59,121 nt of DNA from Pandoraea cepalis (GCF_902459665.1 NZ_CABPSL010000026.1:1-59121), one strand, 5' to 3'; counted from the stretch's first letter, positions 8,188-18,995 are shown. The notes: generated by a model not told the origin, from the letters alone. Numbers and translations: made by a program.

Positions 8188-9501
8188 TCAGGCCGACGAG
8201 ACTACCGCCGCCGCGTGCCCGCGCCGGTAAAGCCCGAGCGTGGCAACCAGCCCGCAGAGCGCGGCGAAACTCAACCAGTACCCGGGTGAAGCCTTGTCGT
8301 GCGTGACCTGGATCAGGTACGTCGAGATGGCGGGAGTAAAGCCACCGAACACCGCGGTCGCGAGACTGAACGCCAGCGAGAAGCCCGCCACCCGCACTTC
8401 CACGGGCATCACTTCCGTCAGTGCGGCCACCATCGCGCCGTTGTACATCCCGAAGAAGAACGAGAACCACAGCAGCACGGTCAGCATGCGTGCAAAGCTC
8501 GGCGCGCCGGCGAGCCACGAAAGCGCAGGATAGGCCGTGAAGATCGCCAACACGGAGATGGCAAGCAAAACCGGCTTGCGCCCCACACGGTCGGAAATCG
8601 CGCCGCCGATCGGCAGCCAGATGAAATTCGACGTGGCCGCGAGCAACGTCACCATCAAACTGTCTGACGTCGAGAGTTTGAGCACAGACTTGCCAAACGT
8701 CGGCGTGTACACCGTGATGAGATAGAACGTGGTGGTCGTCATCGCCGTGAGCAGCATGCCGCCAATGACGATACGCCAGTTGACACACAGCATCGCAAAG
8801 ATTTCACGCACCTGCGGACGATGCCGCCGCGCTTCGAATGCCGCGGTTTCCTGCAGCGAACGGCGCAGCACGAAGAGGAACGGCACGATTGCGCAGCCGA
8901 TGAAGAACGGCACGCGCCAACCCCACGCGACAATCTGATGCTCGGTAAGCCAATGATTCAGGCCGTAGCCGATCGCCGCCGCCATCACGATCGCGACTTG
9001 CTGACTGGCCGACTGCCAACTCGTGTAGAAGCCCTTGTTGCCGGGCGTAGCCATTTCCGCCAAATAGACGGATACGCCCCCCAGTTCCGCGCCCGCCGAA
9101 AAACCCTGTAACAGGCGTCCCAGCAGCACAAGTGCGGGTGCGAGCAGCCCGATGGTCGCATACCCTGGCACGCACGCGATCAGGATGGTGCCGCTCGCCA
9201 TGATCGACAGCGTGACGATCAGTCCGGTGCGCCGCCCCACCCTGTCGATGTATGCGCCGAGAAAAATCGCGCCCAGCGGACGCATCAGAAAGCCCGCGCC
9301 AAATACCGCGAAGGTGAGCATCAACGACGCGAAGTCGCTGGTCGACGGGAAGAAAATCTTCGAGATCGATGTCGCGTAGAAGCCGAACAGAAAAAAATCG
9401 AACTGCTCGATAAAGTTGCCGCTTGTGACCCGTAGCACGGCAGCGGCCCGGTTCGCGCGCGAGCTGCCGCCACTGGCGGAGATGGGTTCTGTGGGGGTCA
9501 T
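8188..9501 (-). CDS. tcuC: Tricarballylate/citrate:H+ symporter, MHS family
   Basis: A 437-residue inner membrane transporter of the metabolite:H+ symporter (MHS) branch of the MFS. Evidence includes [16 protein letters not shown] in helix 1, the A-motif-like DRVGRRTGL after helix 2, and the second copy [11 protein letters not shown]. Twelve membrane segments are expected. It follows tcuB on the same strand, 58 bp downstream. In Salmonella TcuC imports tricarballylate, and the order tcuR-tcuA-tcuB-tcuC is kept here, so the same substrate or a related tricarboxylate is likely. Confidence 0.88.
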   Translation of the reverse strand: MTPTEPISASGGSSRANRAAAVLRVTSGNFIEQFDFFLFGFYATSISKIFFPSTSDFASLMLTFAVFGAGFLMRPLGAIFLGAYIDRVGRRTGLIVTLSIMASGTILIACVPGYATIGLLAPALVLLGRLLQGFSAGAELGGVSVYLAEMATPGNKGFYTSWQSASQQVAIVMAAAIGYGLNHWLTEHQIVAWGWRVPFFIGCAIVPFLFVLRRSLQETAAFEARRHRPQVREIFAMLCVNWRIVIGGMLLTAMTTTTFYLITVYTPTFGKSVLKLSTSDSLMVTLLAATSNFIWLPIGGAISDRVGRKPVLLAISVLAIFTAYPALSWLAGAPSFARMLTVLLWFSFFFGMYNGAMVAALTEVMPVEVRVAGFSLAFSLATAVFGGFTPAISTYLIQVTHDKASPGYWLSFAALCGLVATLGLYRRGHAAAVVSSA

Positions 9502-9559
9502 GGTGTCTCCTGATTATTGGTTTATGTACGTAACGGGTACCGTCGGCACCCTGCGGGAT

Positions 9560-10783
9560 TCAATCCGCGCCCAGGCTTAACGCGTTACCTTGGCGCTTCT
9601 CGATCGATGATTTAAGTAACGCCGCCGAGCGAAAAATGCCGTGCGCGAACTTTCCGTAAGGCAGCGTCGCGAACAGCGCCATGACAATGCCCAGGTGGAT
9701 GGCGAGCAGCGGCGGCATCGCGGGGGTTGCACGGAACCCGAGCAACGCGAGCCCGGATACGCTCGTCAACATCAGAAGCGCGATGAAGCCGCGGTCCATC
9801 GGACGTTGACGGACATCAGAGCGTTCGGGATTGCGTCTGAGGTTCAGCCACCACAACCCCGCCGGCCCGACGAACAGTCCAATGCCACCCACCGTGCCCA
9901 GCAACACCGGGATGCTCAGGTAGGGATATGGCGCCTCCAGACTGAACGCATAGTGATACAGCGTTGCAACCGCGGTTGCCGCGAAACACAACATGAACCC
10001 GTAGAACGTGAAGTGATGGAAGCGGCGTCGCGCGAGCGTGAATGCATCGTCCGATTCGTTGCAGCCGTCGCCGTGTCCACCATCGAGATACTTGAGCGTC
10101 AGCGCGTGCTTTGCGGCTTCGACGGCGGCAGGCATGCTCGCGCTCGCGGTTCCCGCCGAGACGTCGCGCCAGAAGCGCGTAACGCCCACGCCCAACGCCA
10201 GCATCGCGAACAGAAAGACCGTGCCGAACATTGCCGCGAGCAGGTTGTGCGGGAAGATCGCGTAGAAGTTTGCCGGTGTGGCGTCTGCGGAAAGTCCACC
10301 GCGCAATGCGATCCCGAGCATCAGAAAGAGCGCGAGACCTGCCGCCAGCGAGACCGACAAGGTCACGCCGTTACGCTTGTACAGCGCACCGAACGCCGCG
10401 GGAAACGCATATTCGGTGTACGTTTCGAGGCGGACTTGCGCCATCGATTTGGGCACGCTAACCGCGAATTCGTGCGGTGGCGCGTACTGGCACGCGTGAT
10501 AACACGCGCCACAGTTGTGGCAAAGGTTCGCCAGATAGTTGACGTCCGCCTTGCCGAATTCGAGACGGCGCGTCATTGCCGGAAATACGGCGCAAAATCC
10601 CTCGCAATAGCGGCACGCGTTGCAAATCTGCATCTGCCTCGCCACTTCGGCTTCGCTGTTGCTCAACGGCACAATGGGAATCACGCGCGCCGCGCTGCCC
10701 GATGCGCCGTGTTGGGTTGCCTTGGTATCGAACGGCGACGCGGTCCGCGTGCGTTCGGGCGTGAGCACGTCAGACTGCTGCAC
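9560..10783 (-). CDS. tcuB: Tricarballylate utilisation protein B, iron-sulfur electron carrier
   Basis: A 407-residue membrane protein that accepts electrons from reduced TcuA and passes them to the quinone pool. The N-terminal part has two ferredoxin-like clusters ([15 protein letters not shown] and [16 protein letters not shown]). These are followed by about six hydrophobic segments with conserved His residues. The GTG at 10783 has GGAGG 6 nt upstream and makes a 14-nt overlap with the end of tcuA, which suggests translational coupling. An in-frame ATG at 10891 lies deep within tcuA and is unlikely. Confidence 0.9.
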   Translation of the reverse strand: MQQSDVLTPERTRTASPFDTKATQHGASGSAARVIPIVPLSNSEAEVARQMQICNACRYCEGFCAVFPAMTRRLEFGKADVNYLANLCHNCGACYHACQYAPPHEFAVSVPKSMAQVRLETYTEYAFPAAFGALYKRNGVTLSVSLAAGLALFLMLGIALRGGLSADATPANFYAIFPHNLLAAMFGTVFLFAMLALGVGVTRFWRDVSAGTASASMPAAVEAAKHALTLKYLDGGHGDGCNESDDAFTLARRRFHHFTFYGFMLCFAATAVATLYHYAFSLEAPYPYLSIPVLLGTVGGIGLFVGPAGLWWLNLRRNPERSDVRQRPMDRGFIALLMLTSVSGLALLGFRATPAMPPLLAIHLGIVMALFATLPYGKFAHGIFRSAALLKSSIEKRQGNALSLGAD

Positions 10784-12179
10784 TGTGAGCCTCCGTTGTC
10801 TTGTGTGCGGCGCGCGCGGCCTGCGTGCCGGCAATGCGTCCGAACGCAGTGCCGATCGACATGCCAACGCCGGCCGTATAGCCCTGACCAAGCACGTTGC
10901 CGGCCATCATTTCCCCCGCGACGAACAGGTTCTCGCTCGCCTCGCCGCCGAAGTGAACCTGCGCCCGGTCGTTGGTTTTCAGACCGAGGTACGTAAACGT
11001 GATGCCTGGGCGCAACGCATAGCCGTAAAACGGCGGCGTGTCGATCCGGCGTGCCCAGTGCGTCTTGGCTGGCGTGAGGCCTTCGGTGTGGCAGTCGTCG
11101 AGCGCGGTGTGGTCGAAGGTGCCGATGCGACAGGCATCGTTGTAGCGGGTGATCGTTTCCATGAACTGCGTCTCCGGCAGCCCCAACTGACGCGCAAGTT
11201 CCGGCAGCGTGTCGGCCTTCACGCCCGGAAACACCGGCGGCATGAATCGGCCGATCGCCTTCGAGTCGATGATCGAATAGCCGATCTGTCCCGGCTGATG
11301 AGCGACGAGCCGTCCCCATATCGCATAGCGCTTGGGCCAGAAATCCTCGCCCTCGTCGTAAAATCGCTCGCCATCGCGATTCACCACGACACCCAGCGAC
11401 ACACAGTCAATACGCGTGCAGATGCCGCCGTCGTAAAGCGGCGCACGCGCATCGATGGCAACGCAATGCGATTGCGACGGATCGCCGATCAAATCGGCGC
11501 CGGCTTGCGTCATGTGTTTGATCAGCACGCCCGTGTTAAAGCGCGTACCGCGAATCAGGAAGTTGTCGGCAGGCCATTCGCCGCGCTCGTTCTGCCCCCA
11601 AGCATCGCGCAGCCAGGCGCGATTCGATTCGAAGCCCCCCGCCGCGAGAACGCAGGCGCGGGCCTCGAACCGCTCGGCACCGCTGTGTGCCGCGACGAAG
11701 CGAGCGCCATCGAGTTCAAGTGATTCAACGGGGGTGTTGTAGCGGATGTCCACGCCGAGCGCTTCCGCGCTTCGGTAATACGCGTTGACAAGCGCTTTGC
11801 CGCCCCCCATGAAGAACGCGTTCGTGCGGGCCACGTGTAGCGCGCCGGAGAGCGGTGGCTGGAAGCGCACACCGTGCCGCTGCATCCACGGTCGGCACGA
11901 CGACGATGCGCGGATCGTCAGGCGTGCAAGTGCCTCGTTGGTGATGCCGCCCGTGACCTTGAGCAGGTCCTGCCAGAATTCTTCTTCCGTATAGGCATCC
12001 ACGAGCACGTCTTGCGGCGCGTCGTGCATACACCGCAGATTCCGCGTGTGTTGCGAGTTGCCGCCGCGCCATTCGCGCGGTGCCGATTCGAGAAGCAGGA
12101 CCGACGCGCCGGCCTCACGCGCCATCAATGCAGCGCATAACGCCGCATTGCCTCCTCCAATTACCAATACATCGACCAT
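10770..12179 (-). CDS. tcuA: FAD-dependent tricarballylate dehydrogenase
   Basis: A 469-residue flavoprotein of the fumarate reductase/succinate dehydrogenase family that oxidises tricarballylate to cis-aconitate. The FAD-binding Rossmann motif [21 protein letters not shown] is at residues 4-24. The C-terminal FAD segment reads [33 protein letters not shown]. The ATG at 12179 follows GGAG. Overlap with tcuB and the adjoining tcuC and tcuR complete the pathway from uptake to the TCA cycle. Confidence 0.92.
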   Translation of the reverse strand: MVDVLVIGGGNAALCAALMAREAGASVLLLESAPREWRGGNSQHTRNLRCMHDAPQDVLVDAYTEEEFWQDLLKVTGGITNEALARLTIRASSSCRPWMQRHGVRFQPPLSGALHVARTNAFFMGGGKALVNAYYRSAEALGVDIRYNTPVESLELDGARFVAAHSGAERFEARACVLAAGGFESNRAWLRDAWGQNERGEWPADNFLIRGTRFNTGVLIKHMTQAGADLIGDPSQSHCVAIDARAPLYDGGICTRIDCVSLGVVVNRDGERFYDEGEDFWPKRYAIWGRLVAHQPGQIGYSIIDSKAIGRFMPPVFPGVKADTLPELARQLGLPETQFMETITRYNDACRIGTFDHTALDDCHTEGLTPAKTHWARRIDTPPFYGYALRPGITFTYLGLKTNDRAQVHFGGEASENLFVAGEMMAGNVLGQGYTAGVGMSIGTAFGRIAGTQAARAAHKTTEAHSAAV

Positions 12180-12242
12180 TTGACTTGGCTCCTTTCGGAC
12201 GCATCATAGGGATGCCAAGTCTGTTCTGCCAGTCGTGTCCCC

Positions 12243-13196
12243 TCAAGGGGCCTTCACTGTTTGTGAAGACTGCGGCGCGCGCAGACGTGCGCCGGGCCAG
12301 CGGCTTTCGTGCACAAGTTGCCGCGCGACATCGGCGAGGACGACGCGCGCGGCAAGACCCGCGGGCGACAGTTCGTCGTCGGAGACACTGGCGATCATGT
12401 TGGGCCGCGTGGCGTAGCGTTCTGCGACGGGCACGCTCGCCAGCAGACCGTTCGCGGATCTGGCGAGTGCGGCGCCGGGCTGTATCGTCGCGCCCATGCC
12501 CGTTTGGACCAGATCCATGAGCAGCGCAAGACCGTCCACTTCGGCGACCACGTTGGGTTCGTAAGCGGCGCGTCGAAACGCCGACGACAGCAGCGAGCGC
12601 AGCCCATGCGTGCCGCTGGGAAGGATGAGTGCAAGCCTGCCGAGGTGCTTTAGGCGCACGGATGTGCCTGTCGGCATGCCATCGAGACCCTCGGCGCCGA
12701 TCAGGAACAGTTGCTCGTCGAGCAGTGGCATCACGCTCCACCGCTGCGCGGGTTCCTCTCGAAAGAGCACCGCGAGATCGATCTGACGCGCGCTAAGCAT
12801 CGGGGCGAGATAGCCTGAAAGGCTTTCGACGATGCGCAGCCGAACATCGGGGTAACGCGCACGCATGGCTTGCGCGAACGCGACGCCGAGCACGCTCGCC
12901 GTGCTTGGCGCCATCCCGACGCTCACATGTCCTGATAGACGGGCGGAGCGCGCGGCAACCGCGGCGTCGTCGATATGGCGCAGCGCGAGTTGTGCCTGGC
13001 GCCAAAACGCGATGCCGGCGTCGGTCGGCACCACGCCGGCGGACGTGCGCTGCAAAAGGCGGGTCGAGAGTTCCCCTTCGAGACGGCTGATCTGCTGGCT
13101 CAACGCGGAGGTGACCACACCGAGGTCCAAGGCGGCCCGCCCCATGCTTCCGTGTTCCACCACACTGACAAAATACCGGAGTTGTCTCAATTCCAT
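12243..13196 (-). CDS. tcuR: LysR-family regulator of the tcu cluster
   Basis: A 317-residue LysR-type regulator. The winged helix MELRQLRYFVSVVEHGSMGRAALDLGVVTSALSQQISRLEGELSTRLLQR is at residues 1-50, followed by a periplasmic-binding-protein-like effector domain. The ATG at 13196 gives the standard LysR N terminus; the frame is open to 13313 but has no family similarity there. It lies 63 bp upstream of tcuA on the same strand, as in the Salmonella tcuR-tcuABC arrangement. It probably activates tcuABC in response to tricarballylate. Confidence 0.87.
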   Translation of the reverse strand: MELRQLRYFVSVVEHGSMGRAALDLGVVTSALSQQISRLEGELSTRLLQRTSAGVVPTDAGIAFWRQAQLALRHIDDAAVAARSARLSGHVSVGMAPSTASVLGVAFAQAMRARYPDVRLRIVESLSGYLAPMLSARQIDLAVLFREEPAQRWSVMPLLDEQLFLIGAEGLDGMPTGTSVRLKHLGRLALILPSGTHGLRSLLSSAFRRAAYEPNVVAEVDGLALLMDLVQTGMGATIQPGAALARSANGLLASVPVAERYATRPNMIASVSDDELSPAGLAARVVLADVARQLVHESRWPGARLRAPQSSQTVKAP

Positions 13197-13372
13197 TTCG
13201 CGATCGACCGAGAAGTTTTGGCTAGCATGCGTCGAAGGCGACGGTATTGGCAAGCCCCAACGCCGCCGTCGGCAGTGACCATCCTCGCCCGCCCGTTGGC
13301 AAATTGACGGCACAACCTCGGCGTCATTGAACTCGGTTCCGCAGAATGGCTTGAATGGCGTCCCGGGCCGCC

Positions 13373-14701
13373 CTACATCATCTCAGGACGAAGCAACTGC
13401 CCTCCTTTCTTGAATCGATTCAGACTGAAAGGGGTGATATCGGCGTAAGGCGTTTTATTCTGCGCCATTTCAGACACGAGCAACCCGGCCCCCGGGCCCA
13501 GGCCAAACCCGTGTCCGCTGAACCCTGACGCGACGATCAGGCCCGGGATTTCATCGACGGTCGAAATCACCGGCACGAGATCCGGCGTCGTATCGATGAG
13601 GCCCGCCCACGCCTGCAATATCCGCACCCCTTTCATTTCAGGAAAGCAGGTCGTCAGATTGTTGACCGCCTGCGCCAACCATTCTTCATCAATGGCCGGC
13701 TCCAGCACGCGAATACGCTCGAACGGCGAGATGTCGTCAAACGCCCAGCTTGCCGACGCCTCGGGTCCATTAAAGAAACTCTTCCCTATGCGAATCTTCA
13801 ATTTCTTCGTCAGCTCGGAGCGATACGTCTGATAGAACTTCAAGGCGTACCGAATCCCTTGCGGGGCCAGCTCGACACGACCATAGCCGGGTACGGCAAG
13901 CGTGTAGCCCCCATCGAGACGACGACGCAACGCAAACCCGGGACCGTTGAATGTGCCGCCGGGCAACGCCGGGACTTGCGACGTGCGCATCGCGGTGCCC
14001 ACCACATTGGCGACCGGCAACTCAACGCCATGGCGTTTCAACAAGCGCGAACTCCACGCGCCTCCGGCACACACGACCGTCGTCGCGCGAACGAGACCGC
14101 GTTCCGTCCACACGCCGGCGATACGGCCAGCGCTGATGTCGAATCCTCGCGCGGCACATGTCTGCAACACATAGGCGCCCAGTCGTTTTGCCCCCTCGGC
14201 GATGGCTGGCGCGGCCTTGCTCGGTTCGGCCAACCCGTCCGTCGGCGACCAGAGGCCGCCCACCCACCGCGCCGTCCCCGTCGGAATGCGGGATTTAAGC
14301 TCCGCTGCCGAGAGAAGATCGAACGAATAGCCAATCGCCTTTGCGCCGACCGCCCACTTTTCCCATTTCGCAATGTCTGCCTCCGCCGTCGTTCCATACA
14401 GACTGCCCTGACGGCGGAAACCGAGGTCGCGACCGATCTCGTTTCCGATCTCCGACCACCGCGTCAAGCTGCGCATTGCCATGACCAATTCGTCATGCCT
14501 GCGATTTTGCTGACGCACCCATCCCCAGTTGCGCCCAGACTGCTCGGCGCCGATGAAGCCCTTTTCCACCAGCGCGACCGACACCCCCTGACGCGCCAAC
14601 TCGTACGCGGCAGTGGTTCCAATGATGCCGCCGCCGACGATGACAACGTCCACATCGGTGGGCATCACGGGACTATCGCTGACTCTGTCGATTTGCAACA
14701 T
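13373..14701 (-). CDS. FAD-dependent amine/amino acid oxidoreductase (DAO family)
   Basis: A 442-residue DAO-superfamily flavoprotein. The dinucleotide-binding fold VDVVIVGGGIIGTTAAYELARQGVSVALVEKG starts near residue 17. A flavin-attachment region follows (EQSGRNWGWVRQQNR) and the C-terminal FAD segment is IVASGFSGHGFGLGPGAG. The family oxidises secondary or primary amines such as D-amino acids, sarcosine or glutamyl-putrescine. The start at 14701 lacks a clear ribosome binding site; an ATG at 14665 is the alternative. The adjacent aldehyde dehydrogenase (120 bp upstream, same strand) could oxidise an aldehyde made here. Confidence 0.82.
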   Translation of the reverse strand: MLQIDRVSDSPVMPTDVDVVIVGGGIIGTTAAYELARQGVSVALVEKGFIGAEQSGRNWGWVRQQNRRHDELVMAMRSLTRWSEIGNEIGRDLGFRRQGSLYGTTAEADIAKWEKWAVGAKAIGYSFDLLSAAELKSRIPTGTARWVGGLWSPTDGLAEPSKAAPAIAEGAKRLGAYVLQTCAARGFDISAGRIAGVWTERGLVRATTVVCAGGAWSSRLLKRHGVELPVANVVGTAMRTSQVPALPGGTFNGPGFALRRRLDGGYTLAVPGYGRVELAPQGIRYALKFYQTYRSELTKKLKIRIGKSFFNGPEASASWAFDDISPFERIRVLEPAIDEEWLAQAVNNLTTCFPEMKGVRILQAWAGLIDTTPDLVPVISTVDEIPGLIVASGFSGHGFGLGPGAGLLVSEMAQNKTPYADITPFSLNRFKKGGQLLRPEMM

Positions 14702-14821
14702 GGATATCGTGTTTGAAGTTCCGTTGTCCGCCGCCCTTTGCCTCAGGGCGACCCGTGTGCCGCATTCCCTTCCCTACGTTGCGCGATTCGGAATGGCATG
14801 CGGCGCGCTCGGCGATCGCCA

Positions 14822-16282
14822 TCAGGCGTAACCCAGGATCGCTTTCGTCTCGAGGTACTCCTCGAACCCATGGATGCCGTATTCGCGACCGTTCCCCGAG
14901 CGCTTGTAGCCGCCAAACGGGGCATGGGCGTCCCACGCAGGATGGTTGATATGCACTTGCCCCGACCGGATACGCGCGGCAACCGCGCGCGCCTGCATCA
15001 GATCCTCGCTCTGGACGTGCGCACCCAGGCCGTACTTCGTATCGTTCGCGATCGCAATCGCCTCATCGACGGTGTCGTACGCCATGAGGCTCAGGACCGG
15101 CCCGAAAATCTCCTCCTGTGCGATGCGCATGTCGGCCGTCACGTCGGAGAAAATCGTCGGCCGAACAAAGTAACCGTGGCTCAAACCTGGCGGGAATCCG
15201 GGACCACCGCAGATGAGCCTTGCACCCTGCGCGATACCCACATCGATCATGGCCCGTACGCGGTGAAACTGTGCTTCGTTTGCAATCGGCCCGAGCGTTG
15301 TCTGCGCCGAACCAGGATCCCCCACGACCATCGACTCAACGGTGGCGCAAGCCATGCGTTCGACGTCGGCGAGACGATCGCGAGGGACAATCATTCGCGT
15401 GGGCGCACTGCACGACTGCCCTACGTTGCGAAACGCGGCCATGACGCCTAAGGCCACTACCCGCCCAAAATCGGCATCCGGTAGAAGAATGTTCGGTGAC
15501 TTCCCTCCCAGCTCCAGTGTGACCCGCTTGACCGAGTCTGCCGCCGCCTTCGCCACGAGCGCGCCGGCCCGGTTGGAGCCGGTGATCGAGATCATGTCGA
15601 CCTGCTCATGCGCCGCGAGGGCTTCGCCCACTTCCGGGCCACTGCCTTGCACAAGGTTGAATACCCCCGCCGGCACCCCGGCATCGTGAGCGATCTGCGC
15701 GAACATCTCGGCGTTCAGGGGCGATAACTCGCTGGGCTTGAGAATCACCGTACATCCTGCGGCAAGCGCGGGCCCCACCTTTGCCGTAATTTGATACAGC
15801 GGCCAGTTCCAGGGGGTGATCAACGCACAGACCCCGATGGGCTCACGTGCAACAGCCGTGTGCCCGTCAATCTTGAGAAAAGGGTAACCGGCCGCGATTT
15901 CGCTTGCCACACGAATATGCTCCGCGGCAAACGGGACGTGCGAGGCACGGGCGAACGATATCGCCGCCCCCATTTCCGACATGATCGTCTGTGCGAGCAG
16001 TTCCTTTCGGTCGAGAACGAGGCGATGCATTCGGTTCAGGATCTCGACGCGATCCGCCACCGGCGTATCGGACCATGGGACGAACGCCCTTCGGGCCGCG
16101 ACGACCGCCTTGTCGACATCTTCCCCCGACCCGACCGCCAGCTGGCGAATCGCGAGGCCAGTCGCCGGGTTGACGACGGGCACTGTCCGAGGATTCGCCG
16201 GCGCCAACCACTCGCCATTGATGTACAGCGTGCGCGTGCTGTCCATTGCAACGTTGTCCATCGTGGTAGCTGTGCGAGTCAT
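14822..16282 (-). CDS. NAD(P)+-dependent aldehyde dehydrogenase
   Basis: A 486-residue class 1/2-like aldehyde dehydrogenase. Family motifs are TPWNWPLYQITAKVGPALAAGCTVILKPSE, the general base Glu in VTLELGGKSPNI, the catalytic Cys in GQSCSAPTR, and FGGYKRSGNGREYG near the C terminus. It is divergent from a LysR gene and precedes the FAD oxidoreductase gene. The likely role is oxidation of an aldehyde released by amine oxidation. Two CATTAA-N7-TTAATG repeats in the shared intergenic region point to control by that LysR protein. Confidence 0.88.
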   Translation of the reverse strand: MTRTATTMDNVAMDSTRTLYINGEWLAPANPRTVPVVNPATGLAIRQLAVGSGEDVDKAVVAARRAFVPWSDTPVADRVEILNRMHRLVLDRKELLAQTIMSEMGAAISFARASHVPFAAEHIRVASEIAAGYPFLKIDGHTAVAREPIGVCALITPWNWPLYQITAKVGPALAAGCTVILKPSELSPLNAEMFAQIAHDAGVPAGVFNLVQGSGPEVGEALAAHEQVDMISITGSNRAGALVAKAAADSVKRVTLELGGKSPNILLPDADFGRVVALGVMAAFRNVGQSCSAPTRMIVPRDRLADVERMACATVESMVVGDPGSAQTTLGPIANEAQFHRVRAMIDVGIAQGARLICGGPGFPPGLSHGYFVRPTIFSDVTADMRIAQEEIFGPVLSLMAYDTVDEAIAIANDTKYGLGAHVQSEDLMQARAVAARIRSGQVHINHPAWDAHAPFGGYKRSGNGREYGIHGFEEYLETKAILGYA

Positions 16283-16372
16283 GATTCCGATCTCTCAAAA
16301 GCGGAAAGTGATCCAGATGGGCTCAAGATAAAGAAGCAAACGGGTGCGGTGTGTAACACGCGGTAAATTCGA

Positions 16373-16391
16373 CATTAAATCCTTATTAATG
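16373..16391. promoter_or_regulatory. LysR-type operator copy 1
   Basis: CATTAA-N7-TTAATG, a perfect inverted repeat with a T-N11-A core (ATTAA-N7-TTAAT). It lies 91 bp upstream of the aldehyde dehydrogenase start. An identical pair of arms with the same 7-base spacing occurs at 16459-16477. Confidence 0.6.
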
Positions 16392-16458
16392 GACGCACCA
16401 TCCAGCCAGGATCGCGCACCGTCAGGATTTTGTCCTGTGTAATATCGAGGGAACATGA

Positions 16459-16477
16459 CATTAATGGTGGCTTAATG
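16459..16477. promoter_or_regulatory. LysR-type operator copy 2, overlapping the lysR start codon
   Basis: CATTAA-N7-TTAATG again, with the final ATG of the right arm being the start codon of the LysR gene (16475-16477). Binding here would repress the regulator's own transcription. Confidence 0.6.
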
Positions 16478-17395
16478 ATCGATCTGGACGATCTGCGCCT
16501 GTTCCGCGCCTTGGGCGCTTCGCGATCGCTTGCCGCCGCGGCGCGGCTGCTGAACCTGACGCCCCCCGCAGTCACCGTCCGCCTACAGCGCGTGGAGGAG
16601 CGGCTGGGTGTGCGCCTTGCGGTACGTGGCGCGAAAGGTATCTCGCTGACCGATGAAGGTCAGCGTTTCTTGCATGAGGCGTCTGAACTCCTTGAACGTA
16701 TAGACGCAATTCCGTCCCGAGTGTCGGGCGAACCCGGCAGCCTCACCGGCAATCTGCGCATCGTTGCGCCGCTTGGCTTTGGTCGCGCGCACATTGCGCC
16801 CTTGGTACGCGAGCTTCATCGGGCACACCCAGGCCTTTCGATTTCACTGGTGCTCGCCGACAGTCCGCTCACCGCAGCGTCGGGCGCGGATGTCGTCATT
16901 TCCATTGGCAACGTCAAAGCGTCTTCCTGGGTGGGGCATTACCTGGCGCCCAATGAACGATATCTCTGCGCGTCTCCCGCGTTTGCGCGCCGCCTGCCGG
17001 CCGTCGTGCATCCGTCCGAGCTCGATCGGTATGAATGTCTATGTTTGCGCGAGAACGACGAAGACGCCACGCATTTGCGATTCATGCGTAACAACAATCC
17101 CGGAACGGGTGCAAGCAAGGCCGCCACCATTCGAATGACCGGCGCATTGTCGTCAAACGACGGCACGGTCATCAGCGATTGGGCGGTCGCCGGACTTGGC
17201 ATGATGGAGCGGTCCGAGTGGGATGCCGCACGACTGATTGCCGCTGGAAAACTGGTTCGCCTACTGCCGGAATGGCGCTTGGCGCCCGCCCCCATCATGG
17301 CGCTTGTGCCAACGCGTCACGGACTTTCGAGCCGTCAGCGGGTGTTTCTCGAAACGGCGAAGCGCGCCTTCGACCCACCGCCGTGGCGTCGGTGA
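16475..17395 (+). CDS. LysR-family transcriptional regulator
   Basis: A 306-residue LysR-type regulator with the N-terminal helix-turn-helix MIDLDDLRLFRALGASRSLAAAARLLNLTPPAVTVRLQRVEERLGVRLAVR and an effector domain of the CrgA/DsdC-like kind. The ATG at 16475 has GGTGG close upstream and gives a standard LysR start; an ATG at 16430 is the alternative. It is divergent from the aldehyde dehydrogenase gene. The paired operators suggest that it controls the aldehyde dehydrogenase and oxidoreductase genes and represses itself. The inducer is unknown. Confidence 0.87.
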   Translation: MIDLDDLRLFRALGASRSLAAAARLLNLTPPAVTVRLQRVEERLGVRLAVRGAKGISLTDEGQRFLHEASELLERIDAIPSRVSGEPGSLTGNLRIVAPLGFGRAHIAPLVRELHRAHPGLSISLVLADSPLTAASGADVVISIGNVKASSWVGHYLAPNERYLCASPAFARRLPAVVHPSELDRYECLCLRENDEDATHLRFMRNNNPGTGASKAATIRMTGALSSNDGTVISDWAVAGLGMMERSEWDAARLIAAGKLVRLLPEWRLAPAPIMALVPTRHGLSSRQRVFLETAKRAFDPPPWRR

Positions 17396-17624
17396 CGTGC
17401 TGACAGCGACCATACATCCCGTGGTTCAGCGCACCTTGCACCAAAGTGGACCACGGGTGCCCCGGGGAAGGCCAGGCAAGTCCGGCACGACAGCGAATTG
17501 CGACCCGCCGGGACTGGAAAATCAACGACTATCGCAAGAATGACATCCCCCTCTTGCCTGGACATCCGGCATGGAGTAAAACGTCGATCCATCCATGTCA
17601 ACCTAGCCTAGAACACCCACACCT

Positions 17625-18995
17625 ATGGACCAACCCGCCAAGCTCAACGCCGATTCGCTGGGCATCGTCGAATCGGTGATCATGGGCATCGCCGGCACTG
17701 CGCCGGCCTACAGCGTCGAAATTACGACGTCGACCATCATCGGGACGGCCGGCACGCTTTCGCCGGCGAGCATTCTGGTGTGCGGGTTGATCATGTTTGG
17801 CATCGCTTACGCGTTCATCAACATGAACCGTGCCCTGGCCAGTGCCGGGACCTCCTATTCCTGGGTGAGCATGGTCTTCGGGCGCACGCTGGGCTTCTTT
17901 GCCGGCTGGGCGCTGCTGGTGCTGTGCTGCGTGTTCATGGTGTCGGCCATGATCCCGGCGGCCAATGCCACCCTGCTCATCTTTGATCGGCCCATGATGA
18001 ATAACGTGCACTACGTGACGCTGATCGCAGCCGCGTGGCTCACGGTCGTCAGTGCAATCGTCGTCAAGGGCGTCAAGCTGACCAGCTACGTGCAGGTGGT
18101 GATGACCATCATCGAGGGCATCATCCTGCTGGTGATCATCGTCGCGAGCTTCTTCGTGTTCCCTCACGCGCAGCAGCACGCGTTCTCGTGGCATTGGTTT
18201 TCGCCCCTCGCGTTCACGCCCGCGCAGTTCGCCAGCGGTGCCCTGGTGGCGATCTTCTTCTTCTACGGCTGGGACGTGACCATGAACCTCAGCGAGGAGA
18301 CGCGCGACTCGAACCGCATTCCCGGCCGGGCGGCGTTCTGGTCGATGGTGTTCCTGATGGTGTTCTTCCTCGTCTTCATCGTCATCGCCCTGCTGGGGCT
18401 GTCGGACGCCGAGATCCAGCACTACAACACCAATATCATCTTTGCCATCGCCGAGAAGCTGTTCGGGCCGACCTGGGGCTACGTCGCGATCATCGCGGTC
18501 TTGCTGAGCACGGTGGGAACGGTCGAGACGCAGATGTTGCAGTTCACGCGCACCCTCTTCGCCAAGAGCCGCGACGGGGCCCTCCACCATCGCTATGCGC
18601 GACTGCATCCGCGTTGGCAAACGCCCCATGTTGCGATCTTCTTCATCTGGATCATCGGGCTGGCGCTGCTGTTCATGTCGTCTTATCTGCCGACCATCAA
18701 CGTCATTCTGCAGGATTCGATTACCGCGATCGGCTTCCAGATCTGCTTCTACCTTGGGCTGACCGGACTCGCCTGCGGCTGGTACTACCGCAAGGTGTTG
18801 ACGCAGGGGCCGTGGGCCGCCGTGACACATGTCATCTGGCCGGTGGCAAGCGGGCTTTTCTTGTTCTTCATCGCGGTCTACAGCATTCCGACCTTCGATT
18901 GGGCCACCAATGTCGTCGGCATGGGCGGCATTCTCATCGGTATCGTTCCGCTGCTGCTGAACCGCAAAAAAATCTGGGTGGCCCGGCAAGGCTGA
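17625..18995 (+). CDS. APC-family amino acid/polyamine permease
   Basis: A 456-residue inner membrane transporter. The APC signature GIAGTAPAYSVEITTSTIIG in helix 1 and about twelve hydrophobic segments are visible, including FFFYGWDVTMNLSEETRDSNRIPGRA in the helix 6 to helix 7 region. It follows the LysR gene by 229 bp on the same strand; no clear ribosome binding site precedes the ATG. Its place beside an amine oxidoreductase and aldehyde dehydrogenase suggests import of their substrate, but the substrate itself cannot be read from the sequence. Confidence 0.85.
   Translation: MDQPAKLNADSLGIVESVIMGIAGTAPAYSVEITTSTIIGTAGTLSPASILVCGLIMFGIAYAFINMNRALASAGTSYSWVSMVFGRTLGFFAGWALLVLCCVFMVSAMIPAANATLLIFDRPMMNNVHYVTLIAAAWLTVVSAIVVKGVKLTSYVQVVMTIIEGIILLVIIVASFFVFPHAQQHAFSWHWFSPLAFTPAQFASGALVAIFFFYGWDVTMNLSEETRDSNRIPGRAAFWSMVFLMVFFLVFIVIALLGLSDAEIQHYNTNIIFAIAEKLFGPTWGYVAIIAVLLSTVGTVETQMLQFTRTLFAKSRDGALHHRYARLHPRWQTPHVAIFFIWIIGLALLFMSSYLPTINVILQDSITAIGFQICFYLGLTGLACGWYYRKVLTQGPWAAVTHVIWPVASGLFLFFIAVYSIPTFDWATNVVGMGGILIGIVPLLLNRKKIWVARQG

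Noticed and set aside
9641-10996. 451-codon open frame antisense to tcuB
   Set aside because: It is Arg/Gln/His-rich with no recognisable domain, and the opposite strand has an intact, motif-bearing gene.
17598-18989. 463-codon open frame antisense to the APC permease
   Set aside because: It is a highly charged Asp/Arg/His repeat-like translation typical of the complement of membrane protein codons.
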